A stretch of DNA of 22,117 bases from Polaribacter sp. (GCA_030731695.1 JANQTK010000094.1:1-22117), one strand, 5' to 3'. Positions 7,309 through 16,681 are shown, counted from the stretch's first letter. Notes: generated by a model from the sequence alone, not told the origin. Numbers and translations are program-made.

Positions 7309-9723
7309 CTATTTTTCCAAAGTCATTAAAACCATACGCAATTCAGCATAGGTAAAACGATCATCCACTTTTTCTTTGAGTTCTGTCAAATTTTTAAAAT
7401 CAGTTTCTTCAATTATTTTAGTCAGTTCTTTGTATTTTTTGATGGATATCAATTCTAAAATATCCACTTCTCCTAAAGGAATAAAACTTGCCAAATGACT
7501 TTCAATAGTACTTAAGGTAAAACTGCGCTCTTTCGCAATTTCTTTCACAGACATTCCTGCTCTAAACATTTCTAAACTAATTTGTTTCGTGTTTTTTTTG
7601 ACTTCTTTTACAAGTTTGTTTTGGGAACTTTTTTGATGTTTGATGCCATTTTCTTCGCAATATTCATTGATTACTTCCAAAATTTCTTCTCCGTATTTTT
7701 CAACGCGAACTTTTCCCATACCAGGAACTTTTAACAATTCCTTTTCCGTTCTAGGAAGTAAATCGCACATCAGATATAGTGTTTCTTGAGTAAAAATTTG
7801 AAAATGTGGAATGCTTGCTGCTTTTGCAATTACATCTCTCAATTCGCGCAATTTCAAAGCCAAAATTGGGTCGCGTTTTGAGCTCACAGCTTTCTTTTTG
7901 CTTGGCTCTGTTTTTTGCAAAACAGCATTGGCTCTTACTTCTAAATACTTTTTTACCTGAAAACCTACTTTCATTTTTTCGAGTGCAAACAGTTTTTCCT
8001 CTAGTTTTTCTTGCAATGTGCTAAACTGCTTTTCAAAATCAGTTTTTACAGTTTTGTTGTCCGTTGAAAATGAAATTTGATTTAGTGGCTTATGAATATT
8101 TTCTTTGGTTTCCATCAAAAAATAACTCACACCTTTGGTGAATCGTTCTTGAATTTGAGAACTATTTTCTGGTAAAATGTCATTTTGAGAAATGGAATTG
8201 ATTTGATTTTTAAACGCTGTAGAAATTTTTAAGAGCGGCACAATTCCCTTTTCTTTGATGTTCACTAAATGATCCAAAACTTCGCCCTTGATACTGCTTC
8301 TGTTTTTGTAAAAAATATCTAACAACCGTGTTGAAGGATATAAAAATGACTGATAATCAAACAATTCCGAAATTAAATTCAGTTGAAATTGTTTTTCAGA
8401 TTGATTCAAAATTTCTTCATCAGGATGATTTTCAGCCACAGATTCATTGAAAATATTGACTGTTTTATCATTGATTATTGAACTCGCTGTGATGGGCGTT
8501 TTTAAAACCAAACCTTCTAAAGAAGTACATCTGCTCAAAGCAACATAGGTTTGTCCGTGCGCAAAAGAAGATTCTGCATCAATCACAGCTTTGTCAAACG
8601 TTAAACCCTGGCTTTTGTGAATGGTAATTGCCCACGCCAAACGCAATGGAATTTGCGAAAATTCGCCTGTAATTTCCTCTTTTATTTCTTTGGTTTCGTC
8701 GTTAATTGTATAATTGATATTTTCCCAAGTTTCAAATGCTGTTACAATTTCCTCAATTTCGTTCGGACATTTTACAGTTACGTTTTCTTTAGAAATATCA
8801 GTAATTACGCCAATCTTTCCGTTGAAATATCTTTTTTCAGGAGAAGAGTCATTTTTGATAAACATGACTTGTGCACCCACTTTTAACTCCAATTTTTCGT
8901 CATTTGGAAAAGAATTATCACTGAATTTTCCTTTGATGATGGCTTCAAAAAAATAACTTTTAGAAGTAAGTTTTTGGAGTTCAGAATTGTTGATGAGTGT
9001 TGCTCTGTTGTTGTGCGTTGTCAATGTGATGTAGCCTTCTTCTTTGGAAGGTGAAAACGAAGGATTGTAGCGTTCGTTTAAAATTTGAGCTGATTTTTCT
9101 GATAAGCTATCATTTCTGATTTCATTCAAAATATTGATAAAATCATCATTTTTTTGACGGTAAATATGTTTCAATTCAATGGTCACCACATTCGCTTCTT
9201 GATACGCTTTTGAGCTAAAAAAATAGGCAGTTTCATAATGATGTTGCAACAAACTCCATTCGTTTTGTTTTACTACAGGTGCCAATTGTTGCAAATCACC
9301 AATCATTAAAATTTGTGCACCACCAAACACTTTATCACGGTTTTTATACCTTCTCATCACTTGATCAATACCATCCAATAAATCTGCACGAACCATAGAA
9401 ATTTCATCAATAATGATTAAGTCTAATGATTTGATGATGTCAATTTTTGTTTTTGAAAACCTACGTTGTTCATTATTATTTTGAATTTGTCCAGGCAAAA
9501 TGGGCCCAAAAGGAACTTGAAAAAAAGAATGAATCGTAACTCCTTTTGCATTGATTGCTGCAACACCTGTTGGAGCTACAATAACCATTCTTTTTAAGGA
9601 TTCATTTTTTATTTGATGTAGAAAAGTGGTTTTTCCTGTACCCGCTTTTCCTGTGATAAACAGATTTCTATCTGTTTTATCAATAAATTGTATGGCAAGT
9701 TCTAATTCAGGATTTGTTTTCAT
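7309..9723 (-). CDS. Pif1/RecD-like SF1 DNA helicase with HRDC and HTH domains
   Basis: This is a predicted ATP-dependent 5'-3' DNA helicase of 804 residues. I chose the ATG at 9723 over an in-frame TTG 18 bp upstream. Walker A is GKAGTGKT (residues 25-32), motif Ia VIVAPTGVAAINA, Walker B LIIIDEISM (Asp106, Glu107) and motif III MIGDLQQLAPV. The C-terminal helicase motifs are WAITIHKSQGLTFDKAVID and GQTYVALSRCTSLEGL, the UvrD_C_2/Pif1 pattern. After about residue 616 comes an HRDC domain (KLRELRDVIAKAASIPHFQI, KVPGMGKVRVEKYGEEIL), then a C-terminal helix-turn-helix region like the one at the end of some RecQ proteins. Such HRDC-tailed Pif1-like helicases are common in Bacteroidota. The gene is last in a minus-strand run after the MFS gene, with a 37-bp gap. 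Confidence 0.88.
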   Translation of the reverse strand: MKTNPELELAIQFIDKTDRNLFITGKAGTGKTTFLHQIKNESLKRMVIVAPTGVAAINAKGVTIHSFFQVPFGPILPGQIQNNNEQRRFSKTKIDIIKSLDLIIIDEISMVRADLLDGIDQVMRRYKNRDKVFGGAQILMIGDLQQLAPVVKQNEWSLLQHHYETAYFFSSKAYQEANVVTIELKHIYRQKNDDFINILNEIRNDSLSEKSAQILNERYNPSFSPSKEEGYITLTTHNNRATLINNSELQKLTSKSYFFEAIIKGKFSDNSFPNDEKLELKVGAQVMFIKNDSSPEKRYFNGKIGVITDISKENVTVKCPNEIEEIVTAFETWENINYTINDETKEIKEEITGEFSQIPLRLAWAITIHKSQGLTFDKAVIDAESSFAHGQTYVALSRCTSLEGLVLKTPITASSIINDKTVNIFNESVAENHPDEEILNQSEKQFQLNLISELFDYQSFLYPSTRLLDIFYKNRSSIKGEVLDHLVNIKEKGIVPLLKISTAFKNQINSISQNDILPENSSQIQERFTKGVSYFLMETKENIHKPLNQISFSTDNKTVKTDFEKQFSTLQEKLEEKLFALEKMKVGFQVKKYLEVRANAVLQKTEPSKKKAVSSKRDPILALKLRELRDVIAKAASIPHFQIFTQETLYLMCDLLPRTEKELLKVPGMGKVRVEKYGEEILEVINEYCEENGIKHQKSSQNKLVKEVKKNTKQISLEMFRAGMSVKEIAKERSFTLSTIESHLASFIPLGEVDILELISIKKYKELTKIIEETDFKNLTELKEKVDDRFTYAELRMVLMTLEK

Positions 9724-9760
9724 GAAAGCTTTTTGATGCAAGATAAAGAATCAGAAATTA

Positions 9761-10939
9761 TTATAATATAATTTTCTTTTTCTTTCGTAAAGAAATCAAC
9801 CCTAAAATTGGACCAATTGCCAAAATCATATATATAAAATTCGAATCGGTTACGTTGGTGAAACTATTTAAGATTTGAATACTGATAATTGTAATTGCAA
9901 AACCAATACAATTTACAATAGTAATTGCTGTACCTTTTAATTGTAAAGGTGCATTTTGGGCAACTAAGGTTGATAAAAGAGGCGAATCTGCAACTACAAC
10001 CATTCCCCAAAAAAGAAGAAAAACAATCAATGCTATTTCATAATCAGTAGTTAATAGTAAAGGTGAAATAATACAGCACAAACAAGACAAAAATAGTGAG
10101 CCAAAAGCAGTTCTTTTTACACCAATCAATTTAGAAACATAACCACTACTTATGCATGCAAGGCTTCCAACACCTATAATTACAAATGATAAAAACGGAA
10201 TGTTAAACGATATTTGTTGATTCAAACTATAGTTGGTTAATATAACTGGTACAAATGTCCAAAAAGCATACAATTCCCACATATGACCAAAATATCCAAA
10301 AGCTGCAGAGCGAAATTTTTCATGCTTAAAAACGTTTAAAAAAGCAAAAAAATTTACTTTCTGACTTGGTTTTCTATAGGGACCATCAGGAACAAACAAC
10401 AACATGATGAAACCTCCAAATCCTGCAAGTATAGAGGTTGTAATTAACACATTTCTCCAATCATGGAGATTGGTTACATCTTTTAGTAAGTGAGGAAAAG
10501 CAGTCCCTAAAACCAAAGCACCTACTAAAAATCCGAGAGATTTTCCTAAGCCAACATCAAAATAATCAACGGCTATTTTAATTCCAACAGGATAAATTCC
10601 AGCAAGAAAAAAACCTATTAAAAACCGAATTGAAAGTAACGTTGTTAAATTATTTCCTTCAAATAAAATACCCAAATTTAAAAACGCACCAAGTAAAGCA
10701 CACGTGAAAAATACTTTTGATGGAGAAAATCGATCTGCAATTGTTAAGATTGCAAAAACTAAAGTACCAATGATAAATCCGAATTGTACCCCAGAAGTTA
10801 ACAAACCTAAAGCATTGCTATGTAGATTAAAATTCTCAATTAATTCATTGATAACTCCATTGCCAGCAAACCAAAGAGTTGTGCAACAAAATTGAGAAAT
10901 TACAATAATGGGAAGAATTCTATTTACTTTTTTAAACAC
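9761..10939 (-). CDS. MFS transporter
   Basis: This inner-membrane major facilitator superfamily permease has 392 residues and a pattern consistent with about 12 transmembrane segments. Clear ones are ILPIIVISQFCCTTLWFAG, LLTSGVQFGFIIGTLVFAIL, FFTCALLGAFLNLGILF, FLVGALVLGTAFPHLL and LITTSILAGFGGFIMLLFV. The loop after the second segment holds ADRFSPSKVF, a variant of the MFS motif A (GxxxDRxGRR). The frame begins with GTG at 10939 and no upstream in-frame ATG is available; the first membrane helix starts eight residues later, so GTG is the likely start. The substrate cannot be told. The overall look is of CynX/NarK-like two-domain carriers. The start is 33 bp after the dihydrouridine synthase stop, so the two genes are probably cotranscribed. 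Confidence 0.85.
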   Translation of the reverse strand: MFKKVNRILPIIVISQFCCTTLWFAGNGVINELIENFNLHSNALGLLTSGVQFGFIIGTLVFAILTIADRFSPSKVFFTCALLGAFLNLGILFEGNNLTTLLSIRFLIGFFLAGIYPVGIKIAVDYFDVGLGKSLGFLVGALVLGTAFPHLLKDVTNLHDWRNVLITTSILAGFGGFIMLLFVPDGPYRKPSQKVNFFAFLNVFKHEKFRSAAFGYFGHMWELYAFWTFVPVILTNYSLNQQISFNIPFLSFVIIGVGSLACISSGYVSKLIGVKRTAFGSLFLSCLCCIISPLLLTTDYEIALIVFLLFWGMVVVADSPLLSTLVAQNAPLQLKGTAITIVNCIGFAITIISIQILNSFTNVTDSNFIYMILAIGPILGLISLRKKKKIIL

Positions 10940-10972
10940 GTATAATTTTTTCTGATTTAAAGTTGAAAAAAC

Positions 10973-11917
10973 CTAAACATTCTTTAAAATTGATGCCACT
11001 GTTTCTTGATATTTTTTAGGAGTACTGGCTTTTTTAATTGCCTTAACTATTTTTTGTGGGTTGGGAAAAGATTGCGAAAAGAATTCCCAAAAACCTAACA
11101 TTTTCATTTTTATGGGAGTTGGTCCTGAAAGATACTCATCATATTGTTGATAAATACGATCATGGAATTCAGAAAAAATTTCCCATCTATTTTTTGGATA
11201 TATTGTCGTGTCATTTTTTATCATATTTGGTAAAAAAGGATCTGCAATTAAACCACGACCAATCATAAAATGGTCGATTGTTGGAAATCGATTTTGAATT
11301 TTTTTAAAGCTTTCAACACTTGTAATGTCTCCATTATAATACAATTTGTGTTTTGTGCTACTGATGCATTTTTCAAAAGCATCTAAATCTACAGGGCCAT
11401 TGTACAATTGTTTTCCAATTCGTGCGTGAATTGCAATGTTTTTAAGCGGATACTTGTCTAAAGTAGGAAAAGCATCTAAAATTTCTGTTGCGTTTTCATA
11501 ACCCATTCGCATTTTCATAGAAACCACAATATCAGATTCATTATGTGCTTTGTGCAAAACTTCGTTAATTCTTGTTGGATTGCAAATTAAGCCAGAACCC
11601 ATGCCTGATTTTGTAACCATGGGATAAGGACAGCCTAAATTCCAATTCAATTCTTTGTAACCTAAACTTTGTACATATTTTACAACAAACAGAAATTCAT
11701 CTGGGTCATTCGTCATTACTTGAGGAATCACTTTTAAAGTGGCATTATTTTCCAACTGCAAATCGTTTTGATACGATTGTTTTATTTTTAACTGCCCATT
11801 TAAGCGAATATATGGCGCGTAAAAAGTGTCTATGCCTCCAAAATAATGCTGAAAAGCATTTCGAAATCTAAAATCTGTAAAGCCTTGTAAAGGTGACGAA
11901 AGTAAAGTAGGAGCCAT
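10973..11917 (-). CDS. tRNA-dihydrouridine synthase family protein
   Basis: This is an FMN-dependent TIM-barrel enzyme that reduces uridine to dihydrouridine in the tRNA D-loop. The 314-residue product starts with the family N-terminus LLSSPLQGFTDFRFR. It has the catalytic cysteine at residue 96 in NLGCPYPMVTKSGMGSGLI, then VSMKMRMGYEN, IHARIGKQLYNGPVD, YYNGDITS and IGRGLIADPFL (FMN phosphate binding). IHARIG replaces the commoner IHGRT. The length and sequence fit the DusC-like group often seen in Bacteroidota, but which D-loop uridine is modified cannot be assigned. It is the first gene of the minus-strand run dus - MFS - helicase. Confidence 0.9.
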   Translation of the reverse strand: MAPTLLSSPLQGFTDFRFRNAFQHYFGGIDTFYAPYIRLNGQLKIKQSYQNDLQLENNATLKVIPQVMTNDPDEFLFVVKYVQSLGYKELNWNLGCPYPMVTKSGMGSGLICNPTRINEVLHKAHNESDIVVSMKMRMGYENATEILDAFPTLDKYPLKNIAIHARIGKQLYNGPVDLDAFEKCISSTKHKLYYNGDITSVESFKKIQNRFPTIDHFMIGRGLIADPFLPNMIKNDTTIYPKNRWEIFSEFHDRIYQQYDEYLSGPTPIKMKMLGFWEFFSQSFPNPQKIVKAIKKASTPKKYQETVASILKNV

Positions 11918-11934
11918 CTATTTTTTTAGTTGGC

Positions 11935-11942
11935 CAAAGATA
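11935..11942 (-). promoter_or_regulatory. Candidate -7 element for the dus-MFS-helicase run
   Basis: Read on the minus strand this is TATCTTTG, a full match to TAnnTTTG. It lies 18 bp before the dihydrouridine synthase ATG, implying a leader of roughly ten bases. No TTTG is seen 19 bp further upstream. Confidence 0.42.
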
Positions 11943-12059
11943 CGGATTTTGGTTTTTGGTTTTTTCATCAATTGTGATAAAGAGCCATCTAATTCTAAGA
12001 AATACAAACCCTTAGGGAATGATTGAAGTTAGCAAATGAGCTTAGCCCTGATTGAGCGG

Positions 12060-12201
12060 TTTGTTTGAGCTCTTTTTTTATGCTGCACTCGATTCAGTAT
12101 CTATTATAAAAAATGAAATTAGTTTTTAAAAAGAGAGATGCTGAAATAAATTCAGCATAAAAAAAAGCGAGTAGCGAAAGCAGGAAACAGCTTCAAACAA
12201 A
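12060..12201. repeat. Large imperfect palindrome in the 350-bp dus/odhB intergenic region
   Basis: The intergenic stretch 11918-12270 holds no gene but has strong symmetry. TTTGTTTGAGCT (12060-12071) pairs with AGCTTCAAACAAA (12189-12201). CTTTTTTTATGCTG (12072-12085) pairs with CAGCATAAAAAAAAG (12153-12167). The two arm pairs are nested, giving a long interrupted stem with an unpaired insertion (12168-12188) on one side and an AT-rich apex. The text around it (TTAGCCCTGATTGAGCGG at 12042-12059 and GCGAAAGCAGGAAACAGC near 12175-12191) resembles repeated intergenic elements I associate with Flavobacteria. I cannot confirm copy number or an Rfam family from one window. Confidence 0.6.
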
Positions 12202-12228
12202 AAATCCCAAGCAAAAGCTCAGGATTTT
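12197..12228 (-). terminator. Rho-independent terminator after odhB
   Basis: On the minus strand AAAATCCTGAGC (complement of 12217-12228) pairs with GCTTGGGATTTT (complement of 12201-12212) over 12 positions with two G-U pairs. The loop is TTTT and the 3' side runs on into further T residues. It lies about 45 bp after the odhB stop. The stem is also flanked by T residues on the plus strand, so it may act in both directions. Confidence 0.8.
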
Positions 12229-12270
12229 AGTATTTAAAAATCTAAATTTCTATTCATCAAGAAATCTAAA

Positions 12271-13479
12271 CTATATTTCTAAAGCCTTTTCAGGATTGTT
12301 ATTCATCAAAATTTCTACAGGATTTTCTAATGCTTCTTTCACAGCTACTAAAAAACCAACAGATTCTCTACCATCAATAATTCTGTGATCATAAGAAAGT
12401 GCTACATACATAATTGGCTGAATCACTACTTGCCCGTTCACAGCCATTGGTCTGTTTACGATGTTGTGCATTCCTAAAATTCCACTTTGAGGAGGATTGA
12501 TAATTGGTGTAGATAACATGGAACCAAACACACCACCATTGGTAATCGTAAAGGTTCCTCCTGTCATTTCATCAATGGTAATTTGACCATCTCTTGCACG
12601 TAAAGCCAAACGTTTTACTTCGCTTTCAACACCTCTAAAAGATAAGTTTTCTGCATTACGAATCACAGGAACCATCAAGCCTTTTGGTCCTGAAACTGCA
12701 ATAGAAATGTCATGAAAATCATTGATTACTTGAAAATCTCCGTCAATCATTGAGTTTACTTCAGGATACATTTTCAAAGCTCTCACAACTGCTAATGTAA
12801 AAAAGGACATAAAGCCTAAACCAACATTGTGTTTTGCGGCAAAAGCATCTTTATATTGTTTGCGCAAATCAAAAATAGGTTGCATGTTTACCTCGTTAAA
12901 AGTGGTTAACATCGCTGTTTCATTTTTAACGGTCACCAAACGCTCTGCTACTTTTCTACGCAACATAGACATTTTTTTGCGCTCTGTATTTCTTGATCCG
13001 TTTGCAGGTTGAGTTCCCATAGAAGGAACTGCATTTACGGCATCTTCTTTGGTGATTCTGCCATCTTTTCCTGTACCTTTTATTGCAGATGCTTCGATAC
13101 CTTTTTCTGCTAAAACTTTTTTAGCTGCTGGTGAAGCTGTTCCTGTTGCATAGGTTTCCACTTTTGGAGTTTCAGCAACTACTTCTTTTTTCTCTTCTTT
13201 AGGAGCTTCCTCTTTTTTTGGAGCATCACCTTCAGGTTTTGCTGCACTCATATCAATCAAACACACTACAGAACCTACAGCAACAGCATCTCCTTCTGCC
13301 GCTTTTAAAGTGATGATTCCACTTTCTTCGGCAGGCAATTCTAAGGTTGCTTTATCTGAATCAACTTCTGCAATTGGTTGATCTTTTTCAACATAATCTC
13401 CATCTTCAACTAACCAAGTTGCAATTTCTACTTCTGTAATTGATTCTCCTGGAGAAGGAACTTTCATTTCTAAAATCAT
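12271..13479 (-). CDS. odhB: 2-oxoglutarate dehydrogenase E2, dihydrolipoyllysine succinyltransferase
   Basis: This is the E2 core of the 2-oxoglutarate dehydrogenase complex of the TCA cycle; it transfers succinyl groups from E1-bound ThDP through a lipoyl arm to CoA. The 402-residue protein has one lipoyl domain at about residues 2-76, with Lys43 in EVDSDKATLELP as the lipoylation site. An Ala/Pro/Lys/Glu-rich linker (about 80-108) follows, then a peripheral-subunit-binding domain at about 110-147 (GTASPAAKKVLAEKGIEAS, GTGKDGRITKEDA). The catalytic acyltransferase domain comes last, with the active-site motif SYDHRIIDGR (His365, Asp369). The length matches SucB. It starts 71 bp after odhA, in the same operon. 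No lpd (E3) is present in the window, which is usual because E3 is shared between complexes. Confidence 0.95.
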   Translation of the reverse strand: MILEMKVPSPGESITEVEIATWLVEDGDYVEKDQPIAEVDSDKATLELPAEESGIITLKAAEGDAVAVGSVVCLIDMSAAKPEGDAPKKEEAPKEEKKEVVAETPKVETYATGTASPAAKKVLAEKGIEASAIKGTGKDGRITKEDAVNAVPSMGTQPANGSRNTERKKMSMLRRKVAERLVTVKNETAMLTTFNEVNMQPIFDLRKQYKDAFAAKHNVGLGFMSFFTLAVVRALKMYPEVNSMIDGDFQVINDFHDISIAVSGPKGLMVPVIRNAENLSFRGVESEVKRLALRARDGQITIDEMTGGTFTITNGGVFGSMLSTPIINPPQSGILGMHNIVNRPMAVNGQVVIQPIMYVALSYDHRIIDGRESVGFLVAVKEALENPVEILMNNNPEKALEI

Positions 13480-13550
13480 CAGTTCTTATTTTTATTTGGC
13501 TGATTTCTTATCAGCAATTGATTAATTTTCTATTTATATGAATTTAATTT

Positions 13551-16310
13551 TTAGGATTTTGCATCACTAAAAACACTGTCAATAACGGCTTTGTGTCTTT
13601 TCTTAAATCGTGTACTTGAACCTGCTGCAGGAACTGCGTAATAATTTAACGAGCGAACATTTAAATTTACCAATTCAAAACGTTGTAACATAAAACTCCA
13701 AGCTCCCATATTTCTTGGCTCTTCTTGTGCCCAAATATATTCTTGAATGTGTGGATATCTGTCAATTACTTTCTGAATTTTTTCTTTATGTAATGGAAAT
13801 AATTGCTCAATTCTTACCAAAGCAATGTCTTCTCTTCCCAGATTTTCTCTTTCTTCTAACAAGTCATAATAGAATTTACCTGAACAAAAAACTAATTTTG
13901 TTACATTCTCTGGTGCTAATGTATCATCAATAACTTCTTGAAATTCTCCAGTTGCCAATTCTTGTATCGTATTCACCACTTTTGGATGACGCAACAAACT
14001 TTTAGGAGTAAAAACAATCAAAGGTTTGCGATAATTGCGTTTCATTTGACGACGCAACAAGTGATAAAAGTTACTTGGTGTAGTACAATTTGCAACAGTC
14101 ATATTGTCTTCTGCACATAATTGTAAATAGCGTTCAATTCTGGCAGATGAATGCTCAGAACCTTGCCCTTCATATCCATGAGGAAGCAAAACTACAATTC
14201 CGTTTTGAACTTTCCATTTATCCTCTGCTGCAGAAATATACTGATCAAACATGATTTGAGCTCCGTTTGAAAAATCTCCAAACTGAGCTTCCCAAATGGT
14301 CAATGTATTTGGATGTGCCATGGCATATCCATAATCAAAACCTAATACACCATATTCTGATAATAAGGAGTTATAAATGGTCATACTTCCATTATTATTA
14401 GGATTGGTATTTAAAAGATTGATTCTTTCTTCGGTGATTTCATCACGCAAAATAGCATGTCTGTGAGAAAAAGTACCTCTTTCAACATCTTGACCTGAAA
14501 TTCGTACGTTAAAACCTTCTTCCATCAAACTTCCGTACGCTAAATTTTCAGCCATTCCCCAATCTAATTGGTTGGTTTCAAAAACCATATTGGCTCTTCC
14601 TTCTAAAATACGAACAGCTTTGTTTACAAATTTCACTCCTTCAGGAACTGTGGAAACGATTTTTGCAATATTCTTTAATTTATCTTCTTCATAAGCTGTA
14701 TTTACAGGTTTTAGCATCGCATCTAAGTGTTGACGCTCAAAACCTTCCCAAGTTGATTGCATAAATTCGATTACTTTCGAATTTTTATCTTCTTTTGCCA
14801 AATCAAATTCACGATTTAGCATTTCTTTGAATTCCTCAGTAATTTCGTCTAAGAAGGATTTGTTTATAGAACCTTCAGCAATTAATTTTTCAGCATAGAT
14901 ATCTTTTGGATTTTTATGTTTTGCAATCGCTTTGTATAATTTAGGTTGTGTGAAACGCGGTTCATCACCTTCGTTATGACCATATTTTCTGTATCCTAAT
15001 AAATCAATAAAAACATCAGCTTTAAAACGCATTCTAAATTCAAGCGCCATTTCCATAGCATGACAAACCGCTTCAATATCATCCGCATTTACATGCAAAA
15101 CGGGAGATAAGGTTACTTTTCCAACATCTGTACAATAGGTACTTGAACGAGCATCTAAATAATTGGTAGTAAATCCGATTTGATTATTTACAACAACATG
15201 CACTGTACCACCCGTTTTATAACCGTTCAATTTTGCCATTTGAACTATTTCATAAGCGATTCCTTGCCCAGCAATAGCAGCATCACCATGGATAATAATT
15301 GGTAATATTTTACTTGAATCTCCGTTGTATTTTTTATCGATTTTAGCACGTGTAATTCCTTCAGCAACAGCAGCAACAGTTTCTAAATGCGAAGGATTTG
15401 GCACTAAATTCATGGTAATTTCGCTGCCGTTTCTAAATACTTTACTCAAGGTAATCCCTAAATGGTATTTTACGTCACCGTCAATATCTTCATCTTCAAA
15501 ATCTTTGCCTTCAAATTCACTGAATAAATCTCTAACCGGTTTTTTAAAAATATTGACAAGTGTATTTAAACGGCCTCTGTGCGCCATTCCTAAAACACAT
15601 TCTTTTACGCCAAACTTTTCTGCTGCATCTCTCAACAACACACTAATTCCAGGAATTAATGCTTCACCACCTTCTAAAGAAAAACGTTTTTGACCAACAT
15701 ATTTGGTTTGAAGGAAGTTTTCGAAAGTTACTGCTTGATTTAATTTTGATAAAATATATTTCTTAGCATCTAAAGAATAATTTGGATGGTTGTCATTTTG
15801 ATTCAATCGAGATTGCCACCAATTTATTTTTTCAGGATTTCTCATATACATATATTCAACACCAATAGAGTCGCAATAAATGCTTTGTAAATGTTGAATA
15901 ATTGTTGCTAATGTTGTTTTTCCAAGACCTAAAACTTCACCAGCGGAAAATTCTTTTTGAAGATCTTCTGAAGATAAGCCAAAAGTTTCAATAGCTAATG
16001 ATGGGTGATATTGTCTTCTTTCTCTAACAGGATTTGTTTTTGTAAATAAATGACCTCTTGTTCTATAACCATTGATAAGATCTACTACTAAAAATTCCTT
16101 TTTTACCTCTTGTGGAATTTCTATAATAGCCTCTTGTTTTTTTACAGAAGGTTCATAATCTTTAAACGAATAGTGTTCGTTTGCCAAATCATATCCTTGA
16201 AAAAAGCTTCTCCAGCTTGGTTCAATAGCATCTGGATTCAATAAATATTGGTCATATAAATCGGCGATAAAGCCTATGTGTGCAGCGTTTAAAAACGAGA
16301 ATTTATCCAT
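13551..16310 (-). CDS. odhA: 2-oxoglutarate dehydrogenase E1 component
   Basis: This is a thiamine-diphosphate-dependent decarboxylase, the first enzyme of the 2-oxoglutarate dehydrogenase complex. The start is the ATG at 16310 (MDKFSFLNAAHIGFIADLYD); the frame stays open 14 codons further to a TTG, but the family N-terminus with YLLNPDAIEPSWRSFFQGYD fits the ATG. The product has 919 residues, normal for the family. Visible features are the N-terminal E2-tether region, MAHRGRLNTLVNIFKKP, HLGITLSKVF with NPSHLETVAAVAEG, the ThDP/Mg site IHGDAAIAGQGIAYE and NNQIGFTT, GYRKYGHNEGDEPRFTQP, and the pyrimidine-binding half with SGQDVERGTFSHRHA and LLPHGYEGQGSEHSSARIER. The gene is first in the odhA-odhB operon and divergent from the tRNA operon. 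Confidence 0.97.
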   Translation of the reverse strand: MDKFSFLNAAHIGFIADLYDQYLLNPDAIEPSWRSFFQGYDLANEHYSFKDYEPSVKKQEAIIEIPQEVKKEFLVVDLINGYRTRGHLFTKTNPVRERRQYHPSLAIETFGLSSEDLQKEFSAGEVLGLGKTTLATIIQHLQSIYCDSIGVEYMYMRNPEKINWWQSRLNQNDNHPNYSLDAKKYILSKLNQAVTFENFLQTKYVGQKRFSLEGGEALIPGISVLLRDAAEKFGVKECVLGMAHRGRLNTLVNIFKKPVRDLFSEFEGKDFEDEDIDGDVKYHLGITLSKVFRNGSEITMNLVPNPSHLETVAAVAEGITRAKIDKKYNGDSSKILPIIIHGDAAIAGQGIAYEIVQMAKLNGYKTGGTVHVVVNNQIGFTTNYLDARSSTYCTDVGKVTLSPVLHVNADDIEAVCHAMEMALEFRMRFKADVFIDLLGYRKYGHNEGDEPRFTQPKLYKAIAKHKNPKDIYAEKLIAEGSINKSFLDEITEEFKEMLNREFDLAKEDKNSKVIEFMQSTWEGFERQHLDAMLKPVNTAYEEDKLKNIAKIVSTVPEGVKFVNKAVRILEGRANMVFETNQLDWGMAENLAYGSLMEEGFNVRISGQDVERGTFSHRHAILRDEITEERINLLNTNPNNNGSMTIYNSLLSEYGVLGFDYGYAMAHPNTLTIWEAQFGDFSNGAQIMFDQYISAAEDKWKVQNGIVVLLPHGYEGQGSEHSSARIERYLQLCAEDNMTVANCTTPSNFYHLLRRQMKRNYRKPLIVFTPKSLLRHPKVVNTIQELATGEFQEVIDDTLAPENVTKLVFCSGKFYYDLLEERENLGREDIALVRIEQLFPLHKEKIQKVIDRYPHIQEYIWAQEEPRNMGAWSFMLQRFELVNLNVRSLNYYAVPAAGSSTRFKKRHKAVIDSVFSDAKS

Positions 16311-16349
16311 AAACTGTTGTATGCTTTTTAGATAGCTAAATAATGGGCA

Positions 16350-16357
16350 CAAAAATA
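16350..16357 (-). promoter_or_regulatory. Candidate -7 element for odhA-odhB
   Basis: On the minus strand this is TATTTTTG, a full TAnnTTTG match, 39 bp before the odhA ATG. It gives a leader of about 33 nt. No matching -33 box is obvious. Confidence 0.4.
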
Positions 16358-16432
16358 CGATTTTTAAGATTAAAGCATATTTTTTTCTTTGATATTTATA
16401 CTTAAACTTTTATTAAAAAAACAAAAGTTTTT

Positions 16433-16463
16433 TTTGCCTATATTTCAAAAAGGTATATATTTG
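16433..16463 (+). promoter_or_regulatory. Consensus Bacteroidota promoter of the tRNA operon
   Basis: TTTG (16433-16436), a 19-bp spacer and TATATTTG (16456-16463) match the Bacteroidota promoter pattern exactly in both boxes and spacing. Transcription would start near 16470, about 25 nt before tRNA-Asn. The quality of this promoter fits the high expression of tRNA genes and is the best promoter in the window. Confidence 0.85.
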
Positions 16464-16494
16464 CACTCGCTTATCACAAAATAGTGAAGCAAAC

Positions 16495-16568
16495 TCCTCC
16501 TTAGCTCAGTTGGTTAGAGCATCTGACTGTTAATCAGAGGGTCCTTGGTTCGAGCCCAAGAGGGGGAG
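16495..16568 (+). tRNA. tRNA-Asn (GTT)
   Basis: This is a 74-nt cloverleaf. Acceptor arm TCCTCCT pairs with AGGGGGA (one T-G), the D-arm contains GCTCAGTTGGTTAGAGC, and the anticodon stem TCTGA/TCAGA encloses CTGTTAA with anticodon GTT. The T-arm is CTTGGTTCGAGCCCAAG. The discriminator base is G and the CCA end is not encoded. It is the first gene of a three-tRNA operon. Confidence 0.96.
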
Positions 16569-16609
16569 CAAAATAAGTAAACGCGCTTATTTGCTTTATT
16601 TAAAAGTTT

Positions 16610-16681
16610 GCGAAAGTAGCTCAGGGGTAGAGCATCACCTTGCCAAGGTGAGGGTCGCGGGTTCAAATCCCGTCTTTCGCT
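16610..16681 (+). tRNA. tRNA-Gly (GCC)
   Basis: This is a 72-nt cloverleaf. Acceptor GCGAAAG pairs with CTTTCGC, the D-arm is GCTCAGGGGTAGAGC, and the anticodon stem TCACC/GGTGA encloses TTGCCAA with anticodon GCC. The T-arm is GCGGGTTCAAATCCCGT. The discriminator base is T and CCA is not encoded. It lies 41 nt after tRNA-Asn. Confidence 0.96.

Noticed and set aside
15325..15693. 122-codon plus-strand open frame inside odhA
   Set aside because: Antisense to a strongly conserved enzyme gene, with no recognisable motif.
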